A DNA stretch of 64,000 bases, from contig JAFUFK010000016.1 in assembly GCA_017469925.1 (NCBI GenBank), forward strand, positions 310,001 to 374,000. Reading direction: 5' to 3'. Position 1 is the first letter of the stretch, and every line of letters starts with the position of its first letter. The notes below the pieces were generated by a model, which was given only the letters and a program-made list of their open reading frames with translations, was not told the DNA's origin and did not search any database. The position numbers were made by a program, and so were the translations under genes. The stretch is from Bacteroidaceae bacterium. Its GTDB lineage: Bacteria > Bacteroidota > Bacteroidia > Bacteroidales > Bacteroidaceae. Of the stretch, positions 28,038 through 36,315 are shown piece by piece.

Positions 28038-29217
28038 GTACTCCCAGTTCGCGGCCGACCTTAATGAAGGCCTGGATGCACTTGTCGAGGTGCTCGCGTC
28101 GGTGACCGGCAGAGAGCTGGACGCGGATGCGGGCTTGGCCCTTCGGCACGACAGGATAGTAGAATCCCGTGACGTAGATACCCTCTTCCTGCATGCGGGC
28201 AGCAAAGACCTGCGAGAGCTTGGCGTCGTAGAGCATGACGGCACAGATGGCCGACTGCGTGGGCTTGATGTCGAAGCCGGCAGCCATCATCCGGTCGCGG
28301 AAGTAGTTGACGTTCTCCACGAGGCGGTCGTGCAGTTCGTTGCTCTCCTTGAGCATACGGAACACTTCGAGGCTTGCACCGATGATGCCGGGAGCCAGTG
28401 AGTTGCTGAACAGGTAGGGACGCGAGCGTTGGCGCAGCAGGTCGATGATTTCCTTGCGACCTGTCGTGAAGCCGCCCAGTGCGCCACCGAAGGCCTTGCC
28501 CAGAGTACCCGTGTAGATATCGACCCGACCATAGGTCTTGAAGAATTCGCTGACGCCATGGCCCGTCTGGCCTACGACACCTGCCGAGTGACTCTCGTCC
28601 ACCATTACCAGGGCATCGTACCGCTCGGCCAGGTCACAAATCTTATCGACGGGGGCCACATTGCCGTCCATCGAGAAGACGCCGTCGGTCACGATAATGC
28701 GGAAGCACTGGGCCTGAGCCTCTTGCAGACACTTCTCCAGTTCCGCCATATCGGCATTGGCATAGCGATAGCGTTTAGCCTTGCAGAGGCGCACGCCGTC
28801 GATGATGCTGGCGTGGTTCAGTGCGTCGCTGATGATGGCATCCTCTTCGGTAAAGAGGGGTTCGAAGACACCGCCGTTGGCATCGAAGCAGGCGGCGTAG
28901 AGGATGGTGTCCTCCGTGTGGAAGTAGTCGCTAATGGCGGCTTCCAGTTGCTTGTGGATGTCCTGAGTGCCACAGATGAAGCGCACACTCGACATACCGA
29001 AGCCACGTTCGTCCATCATTCGTTTCGAGGCCTCGATGAGCCGGGGATGGTCGGACAGACCGAGATAGTTGTTGGCACAGAAGTTCAGCACTTCCTGACC
29101 TTTTACCTGGATGGCCGCACGTTGTGGGGTCTCGATGAGGCGCTCTTCCTTGTAGAGCCCTGCCTCGCGAATCTCTGCAAGCGTTTGGCAGAGATGTTCC
29201 TTCATTTTTCCGTACAT
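28027..29217 (-). CDS. kbl: Glycine C-acetyltransferase (2-amino-3-ketobutyrate CoA ligase)
   Basis: A 396-residue PLP enzyme that cleaves 2-amino-3-ketobutyrate with CoA to glycine and acetyl-CoA. Start at 29217 (MYGKMKEHLCQ), the usual start in Bacteroidales; the reading to 29286 would cross the promoter. Motifs: FCANNYLGLSDHP, SVRFICGTQDIHKQLE, VDESHSAGVVG and the PLP-lysine loop TGTLGKAFGGALGG. The divergent neighbour is the matching threonine dehydrogenase, so both steps of threonine breakdown are encoded back to back. Confidence 0.96.
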   Translation of the reverse strand: MYGKMKEHLCQTLAEIREAGLYKEERLIETPQRAAIQVKGQEVLNFCANNYLGLSDHPRLIEASKRMMDERGFGMSSVRFICGTQDIHKQLEAAISDYFHTEDTILYAACFDANGGVFEPLFTEEDAIISDALNHASIIDGVRLCKAKRYRYANADMAELEKCLQEAQAQCFRIIVTDGVFSMDGNVAPVDKICDLAERYDALVMVDESHSAGVVGQTGHGVSEFFKTYGRVDIYTGTLGKAFGGALGGFTTGRKEIIDLLRQRSRPYLFSNSLAPGIIGASLEVFRMLKESNELHDRLVENVNYFRDRMMAAGFDIKPTQSAICAVMLYDAKLSQVFAARMQEEGIYVTGFYYPVVPKGQARIRVQLSAGHRREHLDKCIQAFIKVGRELGVLTL

Positions 29218-29306
29218 AAGATTAGATTTAATGGTAAGTTTGATACAAAAGTACAAATTATTTTGTATTTTTGTGTCGAAAATCAATAAAAACTAAGATA
29301 AACATC

Positions 29307-30260
29307 ATGAAAAACATTCTTGTCATCGGTTCGACGGGCCAGATAGGCTCCGAGTTGACCCGAGTATTGAGAGCACGTTATGGCGGAAGCCACGTTGTGG
29401 CAGGTTACATTGTGGGTGCTGAGCCCAAGGGCGATTTGTTGGAGGGCGGACCGGCTGCCATTGCCGACGTAACCGACGGGCAGCACATTGCCGACGTCGT
29501 CAGGGAATACAAGATTGACACCATCTACAACCTGGCTGCCCTGCTGAGTGTCGTGGCCGAGTCGCGTCCCCGTCTGGCCTGGAAGATTGGCATCGACGGC
29601 CTGTGGAAAGTCCTCGAGGTGGCTCGTGAACATCAGTGCGCCGTCTTCACGCCCAGTTCGATAGGTTCGTTTGGCCTCGATACGCCCCACGATAATACAC
29701 CGCAGGACACCATACAGCGCCCGCGCACCATCTATGGCATCTCGAAGGTGACCACCGAGCTGCTCAGCGACTACTACCACCTGAAGTACGGTGTCGATAC
29801 CCGCAGTGTGCGCTTCCCCGGCATCATCTCCTACATGACACCTCCGGGCGGTGGCACCACCGACTATGCCGTCGATATCTACTATTCGGCCGTTAGGGGG
29901 CAGAAGTTCCAGTGCCCCATTGCCAAGGGCACGCTGATGGATATGATGTATATGCCCGACGCCTTGAAGGCCGCCATCCACATCATGGAGGCCGACGGTA
30001 GCCGCCTGGTCCACCACAACGGCTTCAACGTAGCCTCGATGAGCTTCGACCCCGAGACCATCTTCCAGGCCATCAAGCGCCACTGTCCTGAGTTCGAGAT
30101 GGAGTATCAGGTTGACCCTCTTCGCCAGTCCATCGCCGACTCGTGGCCTAACAAGATGGACGACTCCTGCGCCCGCCGCGAGTGGGATTGGTCGCCCGAC
30201 TACGACTTGGAGTCGATGACCGTCGATATGCTCAAGAACCTTCGGGCACGCCTTCTCTAA
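29307..30260 (+). CDS. tdh: SDR-type L-threonine 3-dehydrogenase
   Basis: A 317-residue extended short-chain dehydrogenase that oxidises L-threonine to 2-amino-3-ketobutyrate with NAD. The Rossmann motif is IGSTGQIGSEL at the N-terminus; the catalytic Tyr-x3-Lys is in YGISKVTTELL. FTPSSIGSFG and RFPGIISYMTPPGGGTTDYA are typical of the epimerase-like TDH group rather than the zinc-dependent type. Start ATG at 29307, downstream of TATTTTTGT near 29266. It is divergent from kbl across a 90-bp AT-rich promoter region. GH30 follows 16 bp after the stop. Confidence 0.92.
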   Translation: MKNILVIGSTGQIGSELTRVLRARYGGSHVVAGYIVGAEPKGDLLEGGPAAIADVTDGQHIADVVREYKIDTIYNLAALLSVVAESRPRLAWKIGIDGLWKVLEVAREHQCAVFTPSSIGSFGLDTPHDNTPQDTIQRPRTIYGISKVTTELLSDYYHLKYGVDTRSVRFPGIISYMTPPGGGTTDYAVDIYYSAVRGQKFQCPIAKGTLMDMMYMPDALKAAIHIMEADGSRLVHHNGFNVASMSFDPETIFQAIKRHCPEFEMEYQVDPLRQSIADSWPNKMDDSCARREWDWSPDYDLESMTVDMLKNLRARLL

Positions 30261-30276
30261 CCCTAACCGATTAGAT

Positions 30277-32682
30277 ATGAAACGAATACCCTTAGCCTGC
30301 TGCCTAATCCTTTGGGCGGTGGGCTTTTTTGCTCAAACGGACGAGACCTACGTCATGCACTCCAGCGGTCTCTTTCTCGCGAAAAGCACATCTGGTGACC
30401 GGGGAGCCATCTTCACGGGCCAGGAGTCGAACGTCAAGGCCTTGCAGTTCCAGTCGAACGACGACGGGACCTTCTGCATTGCATATCCCGCCGACGAGGG
30501 GTGGCTCTATCTGACGCTCGACGGTTCGTGGAACACCACCTTTCTCAGCGACCCGACGAGCGACAAAGCCCACTTCACGATGGAGACCTCAGGAAGCAAC
30601 GTGAAGTTTCGCTGCAAGGCTAATGGTAAGTATCTGGGCACCGACGGCACGTCGTCGGGCAGCTACGTCTATGCCGACAAGGACGGCAGCAACACGCTCC
30701 ATCAGTGGCGGCTTGCCTCGTCGCCCGACGAAGAACTGACGCCCGACACACTCGCCTACATCGTCAATCCCGCTCGCCGTCTTCAGCGCAACGAGGGGTG
30801 GGGTGTATCGCTCTGCTGGTGGGCCAACATGTGCGGAAAGTGGACCGATGCCAAGATAGACCAAATCATCGACTGGCTGGTCAGTCCGACGGGACTCAAC
30901 AACAACATCTTCCGCTACAACATCGGCGGAGGCGACGACCCGCTGAACCGTAACTGTACTCCCCACCACATGGGGAGCGGCAAGGGCCTGCGCGCCGAGA
31001 TGGAGGGCTTCAAGGACTCCACCGAGGACGTCTATCACTGGGACCGTGATGCAGCCCAGCGCAAGATTATGCTGAAGATTCGGGAGAGACGTCCCGATGC
31101 CATCTTTGAAGCCTTCTCGAACTCCGCCCCCTATTACATGACCTACAGCGGCTGCGTGGCCGGTGCTCAGAACGGAGGCAACGACAACCTCCGCCCCGAG
31201 TATTACGAGGAGTTTGCCCACTATCTGGTCGATGTCTGCAAGCATTACTACGACGAGTATGGTATCGTCTTCAAGACCCTCGAACCCTTCAACGAACCCA
31301 ATACCAGCTACTGGTCGGCCAACGGCAGCCAGGAGGGATGCCACTTCGGCTTTGATAGCCAGATAGCCTTCCTGCGCGTCCTGGCGCCCATACTGGCCGA
31401 GTCGGGCCTCCCCACCATTATCTCGGCTTCCGACGAGACCAGTGTCGGCACCTCCGTTGGCGGCTTCAAGGCCTATCAGCAGGCAGGCGTACTCGACCTC
31501 GTAGGCCAGTGGAACACCCACACCTACAGCGCCTCGACGAGAGACCGCGCCCAAGTAGGCACCCTCGCACGTTCCGAGGGCAAACTCCTCTGGCAGAGCG
31601 AGACCGGTAGTGGAGGCTCGGGATTGGCCGGGAACCTCGCCCTCATGCAGCGTGCTATCGACGACATCCGCAACATCATGCCCGACGCATGGGTAGATTG
31701 GCAGTACGTCGAGGAGTCGGGCGACCAGTGGTGTACCGTCCGCGGAAACTTCAGTCGCCAGACCTACCAGAAGGTCAAGAGTTACTACGTCCACCAACAG
31801 CTCACCCGCTTCATACCCGCAGGCTACACCTACGTCAGTTCGCTCCAGGGCACCACGCTTGCCGCCCTCAGTCCCGGGGCCGACACGCTCGTCCTCGTGG
31901 CCATCAACAGCCAGTCGCTGCCCGTTTGCCACAGGCCGCAATTTGTCTTCGCCGAACCTACTGACAACGTCAAGGCCTGGCGCACCAGCGAAACGGAGGA
32001 CCTCAGACAGGTCACCATCGTCCGTCGGGACAGCTCGGGAAGGCTCTACTTCGAACTCCCTGCCCAGAGCATCACGACCCTGCAGATTCCCCTTACCGAC
32101 GTCGGGCAGCCCACCCTCGGACTCGAGCCCGACACTCCCTATCTCATCCTGCCCCAGTACAACGTAGCCACGCCCCTGACCGCCAGTGCCGACGGAGCAC
32201 TCACCATCGAGTTGGCCGACCGTCGCGCAGGCCAGGTATGGTACTTCCGCGACCAGTCGGGCGGCTACGTCCTGCAGAACCAGGCGGGCCAGTACATCAA
32301 TGACGGAGGCTCGTCCTATGCGATGAAGGCCGTCACTGACCCCTCGCAGGCCACCCTCGTCAACGTCATCGACCTCGACCCCTACTTCTGCCGCATCATG
32401 ACCGACGCCACCCGCGCCTTCGACCTCGAGAACGAAGCCTACGCCTCAGGCACCCGGGTAGGCCACTACGCCTACGGATCCAGTGTCTCCGCCGGTCATC
32501 GCAACTGGCAACTCATGCCACTCCCCATAGATGTAGAGGATGGTCTGGCTGACGTTGATGTTGAGGTTGACGTTAACGTTGACGTACCCTCCGCCATCTA
32601 CGACCTCTCGGGTCGTCGCGTCGGCAAGCCTACGCGGGCGGGCGTGTATATTATAGGAAACAGGAAAGTCCTCGTCCGTTAG
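30277..32682 (+). CDS. GH30 glycosidase (endo-beta-1,6-galactanase-like) with sorting tail
   Basis: An 801-residue exported enzyme. A signal peptide (MKRIPLACCLILWAVGFFAQ) is followed by a ricin/fascin-like beta-trefoil region to about residue 155, then a GH30 barrel: NEGWGVSLCWWANMCGKW, NIFRYNIGGGDDP, acid/base Glu340 in EPFNEPNT and nucleophile Glu442 in LLWQSETGSGG. The WGVSLCWWA start fits subfamily 5, beta-1,6-galactanases acting on arabinogalactan. A second trefoil-like region near 610-760 precedes an acidic linker (DVDVEVDVNVDV) and the sorting-type tail IYDLSGRRVGKP...GVYIIGNRKVLVR. With GH53, GH51 and GH43 here, arabinogalactan is a good candidate substrate; other GH30 activities are possible. 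Confidence 0.88.
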   Translation: MKRIPLACCLILWAVGFFAQTDETYVMHSSGLFLAKSTSGDRGAIFTGQESNVKALQFQSNDDGTFCIAYPADEGWLYLTLDGSWNTTFLSDPTSDKAHFTMETSGSNVKFRCKANGKYLGTDGTSSGSYVYADKDGSNTLHQWRLASSPDEELTPDTLAYIVNPARRLQRNEGWGVSLCWWANMCGKWTDAKIDQIIDWLVSPTGLNNNIFRYNIGGGDDPLNRNCTPHHMGSGKGLRAEMEGFKDSTEDVYHWDRDAAQRKIMLKIRERRPDAIFEAFSNSAPYYMTYSGCVAGAQNGGNDNLRPEYYEEFAHYLVDVCKHYYDEYGIVFKTLEPFNEPNTSYWSANGSQEGCHFGFDSQIAFLRVLAPILAESGLPTIISASDETSVGTSVGGFKAYQQAGVLDLVGQWNTHTYSASTRDRAQVGTLARSEGKLLWQSETGSGGSGLAGNLALMQRAIDDIRNIMPDAWVDWQYVEESGDQWCTVRGNFSRQTYQKVKSYYVHQQLTRFIPAGYTYVSSLQGTTLAALSPGADTLVLVAINSQSLPVCHRPQFVFAEPTDNVKAWRTSETEDLRQVTIVRRDSSGRLYFELPAQSITTLQIPLTDVGQPTLGLEPDTPYLILPQYNVATPLTASADGALTIELADRRAGQVWYFRDQSGGYVLQNQAGQYINDGGSSYAMKAVTDPSQATLVNVIDLDPYFCRIMTDATRAFDLENEAYASGTRVGHYAYGSSVSAGHRNWQLMPLPIDVEDGLADVDVEVDVNVDVPSAIYDLSGRRVGKPTRAGVYIIGNRKVLVR

Positions 32683-32694
32683 CCTTTCGCAGGC

Positions 32695-33807
32695 ATGGAA
32701 CCCACCGAACGCAAGATAATCCACATCGACATGGACGCCTTCTTCGCCAGTGTCGAGCAGCGCGACCATCCCGAACTCCGTGGGCTCCCCATAGCCGTCG
32801 GCCACGACGGGCCGCGAGGTGTCGTGGCCACAGCCAGCTACGAGGCACGCCGCTTCGGCGTCCACTCCGCCCTCCCCATTCTTACGGCCAAGCGCCGCTG
32901 CCCCGGACTCATCATTGTCGATGGCCGTTATCGGGTCTATAAGGAAGTGTCGGCCCAGATGCACGCCATCTTCCATGAATACACCGACCTCGTTGAACCC
33001 ATCTCCCTCGACGAAGCCTTCCTCGACGTCACCGAGAACAAACCCCACATCCCCCTGGCCACCGACATCGCCCGGGAGATAAAGGAGAAGATACACTCGC
33101 GCCTCTCGCTCACGGCCTCGGCCGGCGTCTCCTACAACAAGTTCCTGGCCAAGATAGCCAGTGACCAACGGAAGCCCGACGGCCTCACCGTCATCCACCC
33201 CCTCCGGGCCCAAGCCTTCATCGACCGCCTGCGCGTCGAGAAGTTCTGGGGCGTCGGTCCCCGCACGGCGGATCAGATGCACCGCTTTGGCATCTTCACC
33301 GGACGCGACCTGCGCGAGAAGTCCGAGGCCTACCTCCTCCAGCATTTTGGCAAGATGGGCCACCTGCTCTACGGCTTTGCCCGAGGCATCGACCCCCGGC
33401 CCGTCGTCTCCGAGTGGGAGCGCAAGAGCGTCAGCTGCGAACACACCTTCGAACGTGACCTTCGCGACGAAGACCAACTTACCGAGCGCCTCCGCCTCGT
33501 CGTCGATGACCTCGTGGCCCGCCTCCGCCGTACCGACTTCCGTGGCCACACTCTCACCCTCAAGGTCAAGTTTGCCGACTTCCGGCAGATTACGCGCAGC
33601 ACCACCGTGGCCCAACAACTCGAGCCCGACGCCCCCCGCCTCCTCGCAATGGCCCGCCGGCTCCTCTCCGACGTCGAGTACGCCACCCATCCCATCCGCC
33701 TCCTCGGCCTCGGCGTGGGCAACCCCCTCCATAACACGGACGACCCCGCGGCCCGTGCCCAATGGATACAGCTCGAGTTCGACTTCGACCACCCCTACGC
33801 CCCATAA
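32695..33807 (+). CDS. dinB: DNA polymerase IV (Y-family)
   Basis: A 370-residue translesion polymerase. The first catalytic carboxylates are in IHIDMDAFFASVEQ; the second pair is SLDEAFLDVT. The YEARRFGV finger segment, thumb helix-hairpin-helix (FWGVGPRTADQMHRFGI) and little-finger domain are present. The C-terminus IQLEFDF matches a beta-clamp binding motif. The start is 12 bp after the GH30 stop, so it may be read from the same transcript, an odd partner for a glycosidase. A family I micro-repeat begins at the stop codon. Confidence 0.96.
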   Translation: MEPTERKIIHIDMDAFFASVEQRDHPELRGLPIAVGHDGPRGVVATASYEARRFGVHSALPILTAKRRCPGLIIVDGRYRVYKEVSAQMHAIFHEYTDLVEPISLDEAFLDVTENKPHIPLATDIAREIKEKIHSRLSLTASAGVSYNKFLAKIASDQRKPDGLTVIHPLRAQAFIDRLRVEKFWGVGPRTADQMHRFGIFTGRDLREKSEAYLLQHFGKMGHLLYGFARGIDPRPVVSEWERKSVSCEHTFERDLRDEDQLTERLRLVVDDLVARLRRTDFRGHTLTLKVKFADFRQITRSTTVAQQLEPDAPRLLAMARRLLSDVEYATHPIRLLGLGVGNPLHNTDDPAARAQWIQLEFDFDHPYAP

Positions 33808-33826
33808 CCTCTCACCCCTAACCAAC
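33805..33826 (+). repeat. Family I micro-repeat at the end of dinB
   Basis: TAACCTCTCACCCCTAACC begins at the dinB stop codon. It is the same pyrimidine-rich string found in frame in three genes of this window, but here in a non-coding position. Confidence 0.6.
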
Positions 33827-33848
33827 GCTTATACCAGTGCGAAGTGCT

Positions 33849-34046
33849 CCCCGCAGCGCTTAGATGTTCTATGACTTGCTTCTATATGTCTGTGCCGAAA
33901 GACGCGCGTCTTTCGGCTGCAAGATGCGCGTCTTTCACCTGTAAGATGCGCGTCTTTCACTTGTAAGATGCGCGTCTTACATCACAGGCTATTAATCGTT
34001 TCTCCAGAGGCAATTAGGTGTTTCGGGCAAAGCGCTTATAAGAAGA
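33849..34046 (+). repeat. 22-bp lattice array B
   Basis: Rows of 22 bp in one register: a head row CCCCGCAGCGCTTAGATG (33849), a degenerate row (33871), then four palindromic rows with AAGACGCGCGTCTT (33899) and three AAGATGCGCGTCTT (33921, 33943, 33965). Spacers are 8 bp. Rows at 33981 and 34003 lose the palindrome but keep the TTTC end in register. The head row matches the head row of array A at 16 of 22 positions, and in both arrays it lies two rows before the first strong palindrome. The last row runs into the hairpin at 34038. Confidence 0.82.
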
Positions 34047-34085
34047 GACCGAAGGAAAACGGGCTTTCCTTCGGTCTCTTCTTAT
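34038..34085. terminator. Strong hairpin beside tRNA-Arg
   Basis: A perfect 21-bp inverted repeat (34038-34058 and 34065-34085) with a 6-nt loop; arms begin ATAAGAAGAGACC. It lies 8 bp past the 3' end of the minus-strand tRNA-Arg and can also end plus-strand transcripts from dinB. Confidence 0.8.
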
Positions 34086-34093
34086 TTGCTGTG

Positions 34094-34167
34094 TGACTCC
34101 TGCGGGATTCAAACCCACAACCTTCTGATCCGTAGTCAGATGCTCTATTCAGTTGAGCTAAGGAGCC
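34094..34167 (-). tRNA. tRNA-Arg (anticodon ACG)
   Basis: The minus strand reads as a 74-nt cloverleaf. The acceptor stem GGCTCCT pairs with AGGAGTC (one G-T pair), the D stem is GCTC/GAGC, the anticodon stem-loop is TCTGA-CTACGGA-TCAGA with ACG at the anticodon, and the T stem-loop is GTGGG-TTTGAAT-CCCGC. The discriminator is A. CCA is not encoded. ACG would be read as ICG for CGN arginine codons. Confidence 0.95.
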
Positions 34168-34248
34168 ATCTCTTCTCGCGCGCTTGGCGAGTGCAAAGGT
34201 ACGAAATAATTACGAATTACGAGTTAGAAGTTACGAATTATTTGCAAA

Positions 34249-36303
34249 TTATTTGATAAATTCCACGCTACGGCGTACGAAGCGGGTGAGGGCTTCGCCA
34301 CGGAGCATGCCGTTCTGCAGGAGGGCCAGGTCGATGAGTTGGTGGACGCGCTCGCTCTGCTTGCCGTAGTCGGAGAGGATGGCGTTCTTCTGGTCACGCT
34401 GGGCCTGAATGTCCTCGCCGCACTTCCGGAGGTCTTCCTTCTCGGCGTCGGTCACCTCCTCGGGCTTCTTCTTGTCCTGCTCCTGGCGCAGCACGGCCTG
34501 ACGAGCCGAGAGTCCCTTGATTTCGGCCTCGATGGGGCGAATCTTCTCCAGTGTCTCGGCCTCGCTGTCCTCCAGCACACTCTTAATCAGCGGCGCGTCG
34601 GTGTTCAGGACGAGGGTCAGCATGTCAGGCATGTCGCCGTAGAACGACATACCGGGCTGTAGGCGCGACATCTCCTTCATACGGCGCATGTACTCGCTCT
34701 GCGTAAGCATGACGGGCAACTGGTCCTCGCCCAGGGCCTGTGTCTCGACGTGGAAGTCGAGTTTGTCGGTGCGCGGCATCTGGCTATTGAAAATGCTGGT
34801 CAGGCGGTCCGAGCGCTCGGCCTCCAGGAGTTCGCGCTTCGTGTCCTCCTTTTGGATGAGGCGGTCGATGACGTCGGCATCCACGCGGGTGAAGGTAGTC
34901 TTCTCCAACTTGCGCTCGAGCATGGAGACGAGGGGCGTGTCGAGCTGGCCGTCCATCAGCAAGACGTTGTAGCCCTTGTCCTTGGCGGCCTGGATATAGG
35001 TGTATTGGCTTTCGGGGTCTTGGGCGTAGAGATAGACGAGCTGGCCGTCCTTGTTGGTCTGGTTGTCCTTGATGAGGGTCTGGTATTCGTCCAGCGTGTA
35101 ATACTTGCCGTCCACTTCCTTCAGCAGGGCGTATGCCTTGGCCTTGTCGTAGAAGTCGTCTTCGGAGAGCATACCATAGTGGATGAAGAGCTTGATGTCG
35201 TCCCACTTCCGTTCAAAGTCGGGGCGGTCCTGCTTGAAGATGCTCTGCAGGCGGTCGCTGACCTTCTTAGTGATGTAGCCGCTGATTTTCTTCACGTTCT
35301 GGTCGCTCTGCAGGTACGAGCGGCTGACATTCAGGGGGATGTCGGGCGAGTCGATGACGCCGTGCAGCAGCATCAGGAACTCCGGCACGATGCCCTCCAC
35401 ATTGTCCGTCACGAACACCTGATTGCAGTAGAGTTGGATGCGGTTGCGCTGGAGGTCGAGGTTCGACTTAATCTTCGGGAAGTACAGCACGCCGGTGAGG
35501 TTGAAGGGGTAATCGACGTTCAGGTGAATCCAGAACAGCGGCTCGTCGCTCATGGGGTAGAGTTGGCGGTAGAACTGCTTGTAGTCTTCGTCCTTGAGGT
35601 CGGCGGGCTTGCGGGTCCACAGCGGCTCTACGTCGTTTATGATGTTGTCCTCCTCGGTATCCACTTGCTTGCCGTCTTTCCATTCGGTTTTCTTTCCGAA
35701 TGCCACGGGGATGGGCAGGAAGTGGCAGTACTTCTTCAAGAGGCCCTCCATCTTGTCCCGTTCCAGGAAGTCCTTGCAGTCGTCGTCGATGTGCATGACG
35801 ATGTCCGTTCCGCGGTCTTCCTTCGTGGTCTCCTCCAGTGTGAACTCGGGGCTGCCGTCGCACGACCATTTCTGTGCCACGGCACCCTCCTGATAACTCC
35901 GCGTGATGATATCGACACGCTTCGAGACCATGAAGGCCGAGTAGAAGCCCAAGCCGAAGTGGCCGATGATGGCGTTAGCGTCGTCCTTGTACTTGTCCAG
36001 GAAGTCGTTGGCGCCGGAGAAGGCTATCTGGTTGATGTACTTGTCAATTTCCTCGGCGGTCATGCCAATGCCTCGGTCCGAGACAGTGATGGTGCCGGCC
36101 TCCTTGTCGATGCTGACGGTGACCTTCAGGTCGCCCAGTTCGCCTTTGAACTCTCCCTTGCCAGCCAGTGTCTTCAGTTTCTGGGTGGCGTCGATGGCGT
36201 TGCTGACGATTTCGCGGATGAATATCTCGTGGTCTGAGTAGAGAAACTTTTTGATAACGGGGAAGATGTTCTCTGTCGTAACCCCTATGTTACCTTTTTG
36301 CAT
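34249..36303 (-). CDS. htpG: Chaperone HtpG (Hsp90)
   Basis: A 684-residue bacterial Hsp90. The GHKL ATPase N-terminus shows IREIVSNAIDAT (Asn/Glu pocket), VSDRGIGMTAEEID and GHFGLGFYSAFMVS. The middle domain has the FPKIKSNLDLQRNRIQLYCNQVFV region, and a helical C-terminal dimer domain follows. The gene begins 12 bp after the clpC stop, so the two stress chaperones are probably one operon. The region 3' of the stop is AT-rich with repeated ATTACGAATTA strings. Confidence 0.97.
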   Translation of the reverse strand: MQKGNIGVTTENIFPVIKKFLYSDHEIFIREIVSNAIDATQKLKTLAGKGEFKGELGDLKVTVSIDKEAGTITVSDRGIGMTAEEIDKYINQIAFSGANDFLDKYKDDANAIIGHFGLGFYSAFMVSKRVDIITRSYQEGAVAQKWSCDGSPEFTLEETTKEDRGTDIVMHIDDDCKDFLERDKMEGLLKKYCHFLPIPVAFGKKTEWKDGKQVDTEEDNIINDVEPLWTRKPADLKDEDYKQFYRQLYPMSDEPLFWIHLNVDYPFNLTGVLYFPKIKSNLDLQRNRIQLYCNQVFVTDNVEGIVPEFLMLLHGVIDSPDIPLNVSRSYLQSDQNVKKISGYITKKVSDRLQSIFKQDRPDFERKWDDIKLFIHYGMLSEDDFYDKAKAYALLKEVDGKYYTLDEYQTLIKDNQTNKDGQLVYLYAQDPESQYTYIQAAKDKGYNVLLMDGQLDTPLVSMLERKLEKTTFTRVDADVIDRLIQKEDTKRELLEAERSDRLTSIFNSQMPRTDKLDFHVETQALGEDQLPVMLTQSEYMRRMKEMSRLQPGMSFYGDMPDMLTLVLNTDAPLIKSVLEDSEAETLEKIRPIEAEIKGLSARQAVLRQEQDKKKPEEVTDAEKEDLRKCGEDIQAQRDQKNAILSDYGKQSERVHQLIDLALLQNGMLRGEALTRFVRRSVEFIK

Positions 36304-36315
36304 GGTTATGTTGTA

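Noticed and set aside
33899-33978. CRISPR array reading of the 22-bp arrays
   Set aside because: Repeats are 12-18 bp and spacers only 4-10 bp, far below CRISPR sizes. No cas gene lies in the window, and the repeat sequence differs at every locus.
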